A DNA stretch of 20,940 nucleotides from a virus (IMGVR_UViG_3300046665_000053:1-20940); one strand, 5' to 3'. Positions 1 through 6,659 are shown, numbered from the stretch's first letter. Notes: generated by a model not told the origin, from the sequence alone. Program-made: numbers and translations.

Positions 1-1
1 C

Positions 2-337
2 GAGCGTCAGCGGCCGACCCCGAACGGCCCGAAGGACTCCGTCCTCGCTGACGTGACCGTCTTCCAGGACGGTGGCGCTCTCCAGGCCGGCACCCCGCAG
101 GTGACCAAGGGCCAGAGGATCGAGCAGACCATCCTCGCCCGCGACCTGGAGACCATCGTCGGTGGTGCCACGATCGTGCGCCTGGAGCAGGTGCCCCCGA
201 AGAAGCCCGGTGCGCACCCGGCGTGGGTGTGGCGTCCGGTGACCGACGCGGGTGTCCGCAACGCGGTCGTCGCGTACGCCGAGGAGCGGGAGAAGGCGGC
301 CGAGGAGGCTGTCGCTGACGCTCCCGACTTCGACTGA
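2..337 (+). CDS. Unknown phage protein, C-terminal part (5' end outside window)
   Basis: The reading frame is open from the first bases of the window and ends at TGA 335-337, so the start lies upstream. A GTG at 53 is in frame but has no Shine-Dalgarno sequence, and the frame before it is coding-like. The visible 111 residues include a basic proline-rich patch (VPPKKPGAHPAWVWRPV) and an acidic Ala/Glu-rich tail ending DAPDFD. An acidic tail is common in phage ssDNA-binding proteins, and the gene sits just before replication genes, but no OB-fold signature is visible and I do not assign a function. Confidence 0.75.
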   Translation, partial: ERQRPTPNGPKDSVLADVTVFQDGGALQAGTPQVTKGQRIEQTILARDLETIVGGATIVRLEQVPPKKPGAHPAWVWRPVTDAGVRNAVVAYAEEREKAAEEAVADAPDFD

Positions 338-377
338 CCTGACTGTGTAAGTGTCGCTACGAACCGGAAGGAGGTTC

Positions 378-416
378 ATGAGCCCGCCCCTGCGGGCAGG
401 AGGGAGGGTCGAGTGA
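378..416 (+). CDS. Possible 12-residue leader peptide before the dCMP deaminase
   Basis: ATG at 378 follows an AAGGAGG at 368-374 (3-nt spacer, short) and opens a 12-codon ORF, MSPPLRAGGRVE. Its TGA (414-416) overlaps the GTG start (413-415) of the deaminase as GTGA, the same coupling used by many real gene pairs here. The ORF spans a 6-bp hairpin (382-397) and the deaminase ribosome-binding site. It may couple translation or act as a leader. It could also be chance. Confidence 0.35.
   Translation: MSPPLRAGGRVE
382..397 (+). promoter_or_regulatory. Hairpin in the leader of the dCMP deaminase gene
   Basis: GCCCGC-CCCT-GCGGGC forms a perfect 6-bp stem directly before the AGGAGG at 398-403. 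It lies inside the possible leader peptide ORF and could affect access to the deaminase ribosome-binding site. There is no U-run, so a terminator is unlikely. Confidence 0.4.
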
Positions 417-886
417 GACCTTCGAGAGATCAGTGGGCGCTGAACATCGCCGCCGAGGTCGCCACGATGGCCGACTGTACGCGGGCCCAGGTGGGCGCCG
501 TGATCCTGAGCAAGCGCAAGCGGGTACTGGGGCTGGGCTACAACGGCCTGCCTCCTGGAATCCCTGGTTGCGCCAGTGCGGGCAACTGCCCGCGAGGGCA
601 GCTCTCCGTCGAGGAGTGCGCCCGCGATACCGACTACTCCAACTGCTCGGCCACGCACGCTGAGCGCAACGCGATCGAGGACGTGCTCGACAAGGGCATC
701 CACCCCGACCTGCTGAAGGAGTCGACGCTGTACGTCACGCGCAAGCCGTGCCCCGCTTGCACCACCCTGATCACTTCCGTAGGTATCGGACGCGTTGTCG
801 TCCGAGGAGAGGAGACCGAAGAGTGCTCACCCCAGGAAGGTCCCTGGCGCTCCACGCTGCAAGCGGCCGTGAACTCCCGCGCGTAG
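413..886 (+). CDS. Deoxycytidylate (dCMP) deaminase, ComEB/dCD family
   Basis: Zinc-dependent deaminase of 157 residues that converts dCMP to dUMP, the substrate for thymidylate synthesis; the phage also carries thyX. The signature is clear: HAE at residues 82-84 (zinc His and proton-shuttle Glu) and PCPAC at 112-116 (zinc cysteines). The Cys/His-rich insert before HAE (CASAGNC, EEC, NCS) is typical of phage and ComEB-type dCMP deaminases. The GTG start at 413 has AGGAGG at 398-403. The last 64 nt overlap the next gene. Cytidine deaminase of another type is the only alternative, less likely from the long insert. Confidence 0.92.
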   Translation: MRPSRDQWALNIAAEVATMADCTRAQVGAVILSKRKRVLGLGYNGLPPGIPGCASAGNCPRGQLSVEECARDTDYSNCSATHAERNAIEDVLDKGIHPDLLKESTLYVTRKPCPACTTLITSVGIGRVVVRGEETEECSPQEGPWRSTLQAAVNSRA

Positions 887-1707
887 AAGCCTTCGACGAC
901 CTGTATGCCATGGGTGTTCGGCCCCGGCACGGTGAGGTCATCATGGTGGCCGGTCGCTCCGGTACACAGAAGTCGGGCTTCGCTCTCTTCTGGGTTGCCC
1001 AGATGAACCTGCCGTCGCTGTACTTCTCCGCCGACATGAGCGCCTTCACGGCGAGCTCACGGCTTGCGTCCATGGCTACGAAGGACACGACCGAGATGGT
1101 CGAGGCGGGCATGGCCGAGGGCGGCAAGTACAGGCAGGCGTACATCGACGCGCTGGCCGACTCGAACATCACCTTCTCCTTCGGCTCCCCCATCACCTGG
1201 CGGGCTGTCGACGAGGAGCTGGAGGCGTACGTCGAGCTGTGGGACCGGTACCCCGAGGTGATCGTGTTCGATAACCTGATGGACTTCGAGGGCGCCGAGT
1301 CGGACTACACCGAGCAGATGGCCGTGATGCAGGGGTGCACCGAGCTGGCCCGTCACACGGGCGCAACGGTCATCATCCTTCACCACGCGAGCGACAAGAA
1401 CTGGGAAGCCAAGACGAACCCTTGGGCTCCCCCGTCCCGCGACCAGGTCAAGGGCGGCCTGTCCGAGAAGCCGGAGCTCTCGCTCTCCGTGGCTCTGGAC
1501 CCGACCTCGCTGGCCTACAACGTGGCGTGCATCAAGCAGCGTATGGGCCCCTGTGACCCGACTGCTGGACGCTTCGCGACGATGATCTGCCAGCCGGAGT
1601 ACACGCGCTTCGCGAAGGCAGAGAAGCGGGCCATCATCCAGGCTGCACAGGCGAAGCCTGCCGAGGAGTGGAGCCCGACGAAGGTCGCGTTGAACCTGGG
1701 CTCGTAA
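823..1707 (+). CDS. DnaB-like replicative helicase / RecA-fold ATPase
   Basis: A 294-residue RecA-fold P-loop ATPase of the DnaB/KaiC type, probably the phage replicative helicase or loader; it has no DnaB N-terminal domain. GTG 823 was chosen because GAGGAGAGGAG (804-814) precedes it by about 8 nt; the in-frame ATG at 910 has no ribosome-binding site. Walker A is GRSGTQKS (44-51), in which the usual Gly before the Lys is Gln. Walker B is VIVFD (146-150), followed by the ILHH strand (185-188) that carries the sensor position, and a basic segment RDQVKGG. The gene overlaps the deaminase by 64 nt and is followed by a promoter that overlaps its 3' end. Confidence 0.8.
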   Translation: MLTPGRSLALHAASGRELPRVEAFDDLYAMGVRPRHGEVIMVAGRSGTQKSGFALFWVAQMNLPSLYFSADMSAFTASSRLASMATKDTTEMVEAGMAEGGKYRQAYIDALADSNITFSFGSPITWRAVDEELEAYVELWDRYPEVIVFDNLMDFEGAESDYTEQMAVMQGCTELARHTGATVIILHHASDKNWEAKTNPWAPPSRDQVKGGLSEKPELSLSVALDPTSLAYNVACIKQRMGPCDPTAGRFATMICQPEYTRFAKAEKRAIIQAAQAKPAEEWSPTKVALNLGS

Positions 1708-1724
1708 AGTGTGATACTGTCGCA
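1690..1724 (+). promoter_or_regulatory. Promoter with a copy of the 15-bp TGTGATACTGT repeat (site S1)
   Basis: TTGAAC (1690-1695) and GATACT (1713-1718) are separated by exactly 17 bp, and the -10 is preceded by TGT, giving an extended -10. The 15-bp repeat TGTGATACTGTCGCA occupies 1710-1724. Transcription would start near 1725 and read a perfect hairpin and then the nuclease gene. This is the best sigma70-like promoter in the window and anchors the reading of the other six repeat copies. Confidence 0.7.
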
Positions 1725-1730
1725 GACATC

Positions 1731-1748
1731 GCCGGGCAGCAGCCCGGC
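1731..1748 (+). promoter_or_regulatory. Perfect 7-bp leader hairpin after promoter S1
   Basis: GCCGGGC-AGCA-GCCCGGC forms a perfect stem starting about 6 nt after the expected start of the S1 transcript and ending 6 nt before the GGGAGG at 1755-1760. A stable hairpin at the very 5' end of an mRNA usually protects it. Termination is unlikely because no U-run follows. Confidence 0.5.
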
Positions 1749-1771
1749 TCTACTGGGAGGTGGTGTGTAAG

Positions 1772-2149
1772 TTGAGCAACAGCATCGCGGCGAGGAACCG
1801 GCGAAACAAGCGCAAGGGCGCTGACTGGGAGACGGACCTGCGGGACGGTCTCCGCGAGGAAGGGTTCGACGTCGAGTCCCTTCGACTGGCCGGCGCGGAG
1901 GACGAAGGCGACATGGTCATCCGAGAAGCCGACGGCAAGTACCTGGTGATCGAGGCGAAGAACGCGAAGTTCGAGCCGGGTGTCTTCCTCGGTGAAGCCC
2001 AGGTCGAGCGCGAGCACTTCGCCAAGCACCGGGGCCTGGACCTGGAGAGCGTCGAGTCGATCGTCGTCGTCAAGCGGCGCGGCAAGAACTGGCGCAAGGC
2101 GTTCGTGCTCACGACCGTCGAGGACTACCTCGGGCTGGACCCCCAGTGA
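1772..2149 (+). CDS. PD-(D/E)XK nuclease, resembling Hjc-type Holliday junction resolvase
   Basis: A 125-residue protein with the short PD-(D/E)XK layout of Hjc-like resolvases: a basic N-terminus with GADWE (Glu20), the catalytic Asp in EDEGDMV (Asp47), and EAK (Glu61-Lys63) in the strand YLVIEAKN. Its length also fits, and a role in resolving recombination or replication intermediates fits the operon. The start is uncertain: GTG codons at 1760 and 1763 overlap or nearly touch the GGGAGG (1755-1760), so I prefer TTG 1772 (11-nt spacing). Other small PD-(D/E)XK nucleases cannot be excluded. Confidence 0.65.
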   Translation: MSNSIAARNRRNKRKGADWETDLRDGLREEGFDVESLRLAGAEDEGDMVIREADGKYLVIEAKNAKFEPGVFLGEAQVEREHFAKHRGLDLESVESIVVVKRRGKNWRKAFVLTTVEDYLGLDPQ

Positions 2150-2298
2150 TCGGGTTCATGGGCTGGGACATGACTCAGGCCGAACGCGACGCACTACATG
2201 ACGAGACGGAGGCGTTCTTCGCCTACAACGAAGACCCCGACTCCGACCTGGAGACGATCCTCGCCATGGAGGAGGCCCTGGAGGTGACGCACCCGTGA
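2146..2298 (+). CDS. Small acidic protein, unknown
   Basis: 50 residues from GTG 2146, which overlaps the previous stop as GTGA; its own TGA overlaps the next GTG in the same way. The protein is very acidic (MTQAERDALHDETEAF, EDPDSDLETI) and probably helical. In-frame ATG codons at 2158 and 2170 are alternative starts. Tight coupling on both sides and G/C third positions support a real gene. Function unknown. Confidence 0.65.
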   Translation: MIGFMGWDMTQAERDALHDETEAFFAYNEDPDSDLETILAMEEALEVTHP

Positions 2299-2726
2299 GG
2301 TTCCACCGCATCGACTCCGACCAGGGCGGAGGCTCGGACAGCAAGCCCCTACTCGAAGCAGTGATGCACCACTTCGACGTGGACTTCAACGACCAGCGAA
2401 ACAGCGGCATGGCCAAGTGCCCACTGCATGACGACAACACCCCGTCGTTCAGCTACAAGCTCGACGAGGGCCTGTGGAACTGCCACTCCTGCTCGAACGG
2501 CGGAGACAGCTTCACCCTCATCGAGAAGTACCACGACATGCAGCTCAACAAGGCGATCGACTTCAAGCAGACCAAGGCGTACGCCAAGGAGCACGGCCTC
2601 GAAGAGGGCGCGGTCGCCAAGGAGACGGGCTACACCAGCCGCTACGGAGGCGGCCGGAAGGCAGCGGGCAAGAAGCCCGGACAGAAGCCAGGAGGCGGCT
2701 ACGTGCCCGCCTGGAAGCGTAAGTAA
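2295..2726 (+). CDS. DnaG-type primase zinc-finger (CHC2) protein
   Basis: 143 residues. CPLH (42-45) and CHSC (63-66), with PSF between and W61 just before the second pair, make the CHC2 zinc-binding domain of bacterial and phage primases, which binds template DNA. The C-terminus is Gly/Lys-rich and basic (GRKAAGKKPGQKPGGGY) and may bind nucleic acid. No TOPRIM domain is present; it is in the next gene. The two probably form one primase. GTG 2295 overlaps the preceding stop (GTGA). Confidence 0.8.
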   Translation: MRFHRIDSDQGGGSDSKPLLEAVMHHFDVDFNDQRNSGMAKCPLHDDNTPSFSYKLDEGLWNCHSCSNGGDSFTLIEKYHDMQLNKAIDFKQTKAYAKEHGLEEGAVAKETGYTSRYGGGRKAAGKKPGQKPGGGYVPAWKRK

Positions 2727-2739
2727 GGAGGAGAACAGC

Positions 2740-3402
2740 TTGGCCGAGCACGAACCGCTCACGCCGCTCTCGACATCCCAGAAGGAGATGCTGGAGGAGG
2801 CGGTGAGCACCTACCAGGCGCACCTCACTGCCGACGTTGCGGGATACCTGATGAGTCGAGGCATCGGGCGGGACGAGGCACTGGCCTTCCGGCTCGGCAT
2901 CGTCGCCGACCCCGCCCCTGGCCATGAGAAGTATCGAGGGATGCTCGCGATCCCTTACCTCGGGAAGGACGCCCAGCCGCTCACCGTGCGGTTCCGCTGC
3001 CTGACCGAGCACAACCACCGCGACTACTTCCACGGCAAGTACAACACCATCAAGGACGACATCCCCCGCATGTTCAACATCGGGGCTGTCCACAAGGCCG
3101 GCGAAGAGATCCACGTCACCGAGGGTGAGCTCGACGCCATCATCCTGAACAAGATCGGACTCCCGGCTGTCGCCATCCCCGGCGCCAACATGTGGTTCGG
3201 GCGGCATCGTCGGATGCTGGCTGGCTTCAACCGCGTGTGGACGTGGGCTGACCCGGACGACGCGGGGGCCGAGCTCACTGGCAAGATCACGCGGCAGCTT
3301 CGCTCCGCCAAGGCGGTACGACTGCGGGCCGACGTGACCGACACCTACATGGAACACGGGGCAGAGCACCTGCTCTCCCTGGTCCAGAAGAAGGAGGACT
3401 GA
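2740..3402 (+). CDS. Primase TOPRIM-domain protein
   Basis: 220 residues. TTG 2740 is the start: AAGGAGG at 2725-2731 lies 8 nt before it, and translation further upstream in this frame would overlap the zinc-finger gene. The TOPRIM signature is present: EGELD (128-132) for the catalytic Glu, and DPDDAG (171-176) for the metal-binding Asp pair. The N-terminal part (YLMSRGIGRDEALAFRLGI) resembles the segment before TOPRIM in DnaG-like primases. Together with the CHC2 protein it would make RNA primers for the DnaB-like helicase. Confidence 0.8.
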   Translation: MAEHEPLTPLSTSQKEMLEEAVSTYQAHLTADVAGYLMSRGIGRDEALAFRLGIVADPAPGHEKYRGMLAIPYLGKDAQPLTVRFRCLTEHNHRDYFHGKYNTIKDDIPRMFNIGAVHKAGEEIHVTEGELDAIILNKIGLPAVAIPGANMWFGRHRRMLAGFNRVWTWADPDDAGAELTGKITRQLRSAKAVRLRADVTDTYMEHGAEHLLSLVQKKED

Positions 3403-3404
3403 CA

Positions 3405-3740
3405 GTGGCAGAGACCGAGACGGTCGAGACGGAGCAGACGCCGAAGAAGGGCGGCCGGAAGCCGGACCCGATGACGCAGCTCATCAACGAACTGAAGGCC
3501 GAGATCAAGAACCTGGGCGAGGTTCACGTCGGCGACTACCCGACTCACACCAGGCGCCACTACGCGGACCGTGGGCGCGCCTGGGGTCGCGAGTACGGCC
3601 GAGAGGGCGGGACCGACAAGCTGGTCATGTCGCACGCCTACGGTGCGCTGGGCCACTTCGTCGAGGATCGCAGGCAGGCTCTGATTCAGCTCGCTGCCGC
3701 AGCCCTGGTCGCAGCCGAGCGCCTGGATGACGACAAGTGA
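3405..3740 (+). CDS. Unknown phage protein
   Basis: 111 residues from GTG 3405, with AAGGAGG at 3391-3397 and a 7-nt spacer. The N-terminus is charged and disordered (TVETEQTPKKGGRKPD), followed by helices; the middle has the Arg-rich YPTHTRRHYADRGRAWG, and the C-terminus is Ala-rich helical. It lies between primase and small unknown genes, so a replication accessory role is possible but not shown. Confidence 0.7.
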   Translation: MAETETVETEQTPKKGGRKPDPMTQLINELKAEIKNLGEVHVGDYPTHTRRHYADRGRAWGREYGREGGTDKLVMSHAYGALGHFVEDRRQALIQLAAAALVAAERLDDDK

Positions 3741-3946
3741 GCGCCGAAGAGGAGTTCCCCGAGGAGTGGGAGGGAGTCGAGATCACGGCCGAGCCCGAGG
3801 TCGTCGATCACTTCTCCGCCGCGAAGCGGGCCGCCTCCATCGTGGGTGACCTGCGCGCATCCCTCCGCAAGGAGGGCTTCACCAAGGAAGAGACGTTCGA
3901 GCTGGTCCAGATGTACTGGGCCTCGGAGTTGGGGGTGTTCGACTGA
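3737..3946 (+). CDS. Small acidic unknown protein
   Basis: 69 residues from GTG 3737, coupled to the preceding stop by a GTGA overlap. The N-terminus is strongly acidic (EEEFPEEWEGVEITAEPE), followed by a helical region (AAKRAASIVGDLRASLRKEGFTKEE cut by turns). It ends at TGA directly before the next GTG. No family recognised. Confidence 0.65.
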   Translation: MSAEEEFPEEWEGVEITAEPEVVDHFSAAKRAASIVGDLRASLRKEGFTKEETFELVQMYWASELGVFD

Positions 3947-4135
3947 GTGGCTGCCGAACTGAAGCATGGCCGACTTGCCTACGTTGTTCCGCCAGGAACG
4001 CACGAAGTGGTGCTGGCCAAGTTCTGCCAGTACGACTCCGACTCCCCTGGGTACTTCGCCTACTTCGGAACCGAGCACACGGACTGGCCGGAAGACGTCG
4101 AGATCGTCGAGCTCGCCGTGACCAGGTCGGTGTGA
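3947..4135 (+). CDS. Small unknown protein
   Basis: 62 residues from GTG 3947, starting immediately after the previous stop. The sequence suggests a small beta-rich domain (YVVPPGTHEVVLAKF, GYFAYFGTEH, EIVELAV). It belongs to the plus-strand operon by spacing and codon use. No function can be read. Confidence 0.6.
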   Translation: MAAELKHGRLAYVVPPGTHEVVLAKFCQYDSDSPGYFAYFGTEHTDWPEDVEIVELAVTRSV

Positions 4136-4136
4136 T

Positions 4137-4367
4137 GTGAGCCTGAAGGAGTTGCCCGGTGAGCCGGGCCCCACCCTGCACGACATCTACGCGGCGATGA
4201 CCGAGGCGGAGCAAGTCGCCTTCGCGCCGCACCTGTTGGGCGAGACCTCGGCCGACTGGCTGTCGGGCTTCCTGCGCAAGCACGGACACGACGTGTCCGC
4301 CACCACCATCCGCACGTACCGCCGAGCACTTCGGCAGGAAGGAGGCTCCAGTGAGCGAGCTGCTTGA
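4137..4367 (+). CDS. Small protein with a possible helix-turn-helix
   Basis: 76 residues from GTG 4137. The C-terminal half has the rhythm of a helix-turn-helix: ADWLSGFLRKHGHDVSATTI, then TYRRALRQ as a basic recognition helix. The N-terminal part (LHDIYAAMTEAEQVAF) is helical. The gene overlaps the phosphoesterase start by 17 nt. DNA binding is an inference from pattern only. Confidence 0.6.
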   Translation: MSLKELPGEPGPTLHDIYAAMTEAEQVAFAPHLLGETSADWLSGFLRKHGHDVSATTIRTYRRALRQEGGSSERAA

Positions 4368-5544
4368 CGGACTCCTCGCCAAGCCGATCGGCCCCACGGT
4401 CCCGTCCAGGACCACGGACCCCGAGAAGGACTTCACCAAGCAGATCGAGGTCAAGGGCGACGCGGCGGACGTGACCGTCCGGGCTGAGACGTTCGAGCAG
4501 ACCGAGACGGCGGCAACCGACGTACTGCGCGGCCAGGGCCTGGACCCTGCCGAGTGGACGGTCACCGGCTTCCGCTCCTCGGAGTGGACCATGGCCAACG
4601 GGGACACGGGCGTGAGCACCCGCTTCTCCTTCGCCCGCAAGAGCTGTGATACTGTGACAAGTACCGGACAGGACATCGACGAGCTGCTTGCAGCGATCGA
4701 CTCCAGCCCGGTCATCGAGCGCGACGAGCAGGCCGGCGAGCACACCTTCCTGGTCATCCTCGGCGACATGCAGTTCGGCAAGATCGACGGCGACGGAGTG
4801 GAAGGCACGCTGCGCCGGACGGTCGAGAACCTGAACGAGGCGGCCCACCTCCTGGAGCAGTACCGGCTCCGCTTCTCGATCGCCCACGTCCACATCGCCT
4901 GGGCCGGCGACCACATCGAAGGCTTCGTCTCGCAGGGCGGGGCCAACGTGTGGCGCACGCCGCTCACCCTGAACGAGCAGATCCGCCTGACGCGTCGAGT
5001 GATGCTGCATGCGCTCCTGCTCTTCGCGCCGATGTGCTCGCGGCTCACGATGGTCGCGGTGCCCGGCAACCACGGCGAGGCCATCCGGTTCTCCGGCAAG
5101 GGCGTGACGCGCTACGACGACAGCCACGACACCGAGTCCCTGATCGCGGTCAAGGACGCGGCCGACCTGAACCCCGAGCGGTTCGGTCACGTCGAGTTCT
5201 ACGTCCCCGACACGGACGAACTGAGCGTCGTCGTCGAGTGCTCCGGCACCGTCGTCGCCCACGTCCACGGCCACCAGTTCAGGCCGGGCAAGCAGTGGGA
5301 CTGGTGGAAGGGCCAGGCGTTCAACAAGGACTCCGCGATGCACCAGGCGGACGTCCTCCTCGCCGGTCACCTGCACCACGAACTGATCGAAGCAGACGGG
5401 CCCCGGACCTTCATCCAGGCGCCGTCGATGGAATCCGAGTCGACGTGGTTCCGGCACAGCAAGGGCTCGGGAGGAGCCCCCGGACTGATCGTCGCAGTAA
5501 CCAAGGACGGGCGTGTACCCGTGAAGGAGGTAGTCAGCAAGTGA
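4351..5544 (+). CDS. Calcineurin-like metallophosphoesterase
   Basis: 397 residues. Two-metal phosphoesterase motifs appear in order: GDMQFGK (138-144), GDHIE (186-190), GNHGE (239-243), HVHGHQ (304-309) and GHLHH (339-343). The family includes Mre11/SbcD nucleases and phosphatases; the substrate here is unknown. GTG 4351 has AAGGAGG at 4339-4345. The first 130 residues are outside the catalytic domain and contain, at codons for CDTVT (99-103), a copy of the 15-bp repeat; an in-frame GTG at 4654 inside it could start a short form of 296 residues that keeps every motif. Confidence 0.85.
   Translation: MSELLDGLLAKPIGPTVPSRTTDPEKDFTKQIEVKGDAADVTVRAETFEQTETAATDVLRGQGLDPAEWTVTGFRSSEWTMANGDTGVSTRFSFARKSCDTVTSTGQDIDELLAAIDSSPVIERDEQAGEHTFLVILGDMQFGKIDGDGVEGTLRRTVENLNEAAHLLEQYRLRFSIAHVHIAWAGDHIEGFVSQGGANVWRTPLTLNEQIRLTRRVMLHALLLFAPMCSRLTMVAVPGNHGEAIRFSGKGVTRYDDSHDTESLIAVKDAADLNPERFGHVEFYVPDTDELSVVVECSGTVVAHVHGHQFRPGKQWDWWKGQAFNKDSAMHQADVLLAGHLHHELIEADGPRTFIQAPSMESESTWFRHSKGSGGAPGLIVAVTKDGRVPVKEVVSK
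4645..4659 (+). promoter_or_regulatory. 15-bp repeat TGTGATACTGTGACA inside the phosphoesterase gene (site S2)
   Basis: An exact copy of the repeat, read in frame as Cys-Asp-Thr-Val-Thr. The -10-like GATACT is at 4648-4653; the best -35 candidate (TTCTCC, 18-bp spacer) is weak. The repeat's GTG at 4654 could start a shorter protein. It may be an operator or internal promoter. Confidence 0.45.
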
Positions 5545-5891
5545 CCCTGAATCTGATCGAGACCGAGTTCAGCGAGTCCGTCGAGGAGGCGTCGACCGAC
5601 TGGTCCATCCTCGCCGAGAAGGGAGTCGAGGGCATCCTCCAGCGGGCCGCCCGCAAGGCGGCCGACCAGTACGGCCTGACGCTGGAGTACGAGGACGCCT
5701 ACCAGGAGGCGGCGTTCATCGCTGCAACCCGAGCCAACCAGGCGCGAGCCGCGCTGGCGAAGGGCGAGGGCCTGTTCTACCGATGGGTCGGCCAGCGCCT
5801 GCGAGACAAGGTGCTCACCGAGGCGAAGCACAGGACGCAGCACACCTCGTACGAGGCGAACCTCGAAGCGTTCGACCCGGAGACTGTGTGA
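5541..5891 (+). CDS. Sigma factor region 2-like protein (candidate)
   Basis: 116 residues from GTG 5541, with AAGGAGG at 5524-5530 and a GTGA overlap with the phosphoesterase. Residues about 47-90 (TLEYEDAYQEAAFIAA, then FYRWVGQRLRDKVL) follow the pattern of sigma70 region 2: an acidic helix that meets the polymerase clamp, then an aromatic/basic helix that contacts the -10. It lacks a region 4, but the next gene has one, also coupled by GTGA. I infer a sigma factor split in two. An unrelated helical protein remains possible. Confidence 0.5.
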   Translation: MTLNLIETEFSESVEEASTDWSILAEKGVEGILQRAARKAADQYGLTLEYEDAYQEAAFIAATRANQARAALAKGEGLFYRWVGQRLRDKVLTEAKHRTQHTSYEANLEAFDPETV

Positions 5892-6271
5892 GCGGGTACA
5901 GCCGAGCTCTCGTCGAGCACATCCTCCCGGCCGTCTGGGACACCGAGGCGGCGTACGGCATCAAGAACGAGCAGGTCCCCGACGCCGACATGCCGAAGGG
6001 TCACAAGGACCCGAAGAAGGGCAGTCCGCTCTTCGCCCACCTCGCGGACATCCGGCACGGATGGAGTGCGGCGCCCCTCTCCTTCGAGGAGAGGCAGGCC
6101 CTGTTCATGAGGTACTTCCTCGACTGCACGCAGGGGGTCATCGCCTCCTTTCAGGGCGTATCCCAGCAGGCGGTGTCGTACCGGTGCGAGCGGGGCGTCG
6201 GCAAGCTGACAGCTCACCTGAACGGCGACAAGTACATCGACGGATACGACCAGTTGGAGGATGAGCAGTGA
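5888..6271 (+). CDS. Sigma factor region 4-like helix-turn-helix protein
   Basis: 127 residues from GTG 5888, overlapping the previous stop as GTGA. Residues 64-110 match the sigma70 region 4 pattern: LSFEERQALFMRYF, then a helix-turn-helix of VIASFQGVSQQAVSYRCERG and KLTAHL. The N-terminal 60 residues have no clear fold. Together with the preceding region 2-like protein it could direct host RNA polymerase to phage promoters. A stand-alone region 4-like regulator is the alternative. Confidence 0.65.
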   Translation: MSGYSRALVEHILPAVWDTEAAYGIKNEQVPDADMPKGHKDPKKGSPLFAHLADIRHGWSAAPLSFEERQALFMRYFLDCTQGVIASFQGVSQQAVSYRCERGVGKLTAHLNGDKYIDGYDQLEDEQ

Positions 6272-6624
6272 CACCCGGGGAGATCGCGCGAGACCAGGGT
6301 CAGTACTACGACGACGTGGGTGGGATGTTCTACTGGTTCGTCTCGGATGACGGCCAGATCTACTCCCGCCCCTACACCGACGAGGAGCAGGCCGGCAAGG
6401 AGCAGCGGCTCCAGCTCGACGGGCTGCGAGCGCAGGCCGAGGAGGCGATCGGCTACCTCGACGCCCGGATCGACCTGAGCCTGACGTACTTCGCCAACCC
6501 GGCGCCCACCGCCGAGGAGATGGCGGCGCAGGTCAAGGTGCTGTCCGACCTGGCGGCGTACAGCGCAGGCACGCTGAAGCGCCTGATCCTGGTGCTCGGT
6601 GAACTGACCGGCCGACCCGTGTAA
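6268..6624 (+). CDS. Unknown helical protein
   Basis: 118 residues from GTG 6268 (GTGA overlap with the sigma-like gene). The N-terminal 40 residues are aromatic and acidic (YYDDVGGMFYWFVSDDGQ); the rest is long helices with regular Leu/Ala spacing, probably a coiled coil (LRAQAEEAIGYLDARI). It is the last gene before the leader of the ribonucleotide reductase gene. No function recognised. Confidence 0.65.
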   Translation: MTPGEIARDQGQYYDDVGGMFYWFVSDDGQIYSRPYTDEEQAGKEQRLQLDGLRAQAEEAIGYLDARIDLSLTYFANPAPTAEEMAAQVKVLSDLAAYSAGTLKRLILVLGELTGRPV

Positions 6625-6631
6625 GTGTCGC

Positions 6632-6659
6632 AGGCGGCAGCTCTTCGGAGCTGTCGCCT
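6632..6659 (+). promoter_or_regulatory. Strong UUCG hairpin before the ribonucleotide reductase gene
   Basis: AGGCGGCAGCTC-TTCG-GAGCTGTCGCCT: a 12-bp stem with one G-U pair and a C(UUCG)G tetraloop. No U-run follows (TTGAGGC), so it is either a leader hairpin or a factor-assisted terminator. The sequence just before it, GTGTAAGTGTCGCA, resembles the 15-bp repeat and includes the previous stop codon. The hairpin begins about where a transcript from that element would start. Confidence 0.55.

Noticed and set aside
1796-1835. GGCGAAAC in the nuclease gene as a ribozyme half
   Set aside because: No UH after a paired stem III and no CUGANGA; chance match in coding sequence.
2848-2855. CTGATGAG on the plus strand in the TOPRIM gene as another hammerhead
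   Set aside because: It is coding sequence with no GAAA, stem I or stem III in any permutation nearby.
4060-5457. Long minus-strand ORF opposite the phosphoesterase, and similar long antisense ORFs elsewhere
   Set aside because: They mirror well-supported genes in high-GC DNA, lack ribosome-binding sites and recognisable domains.
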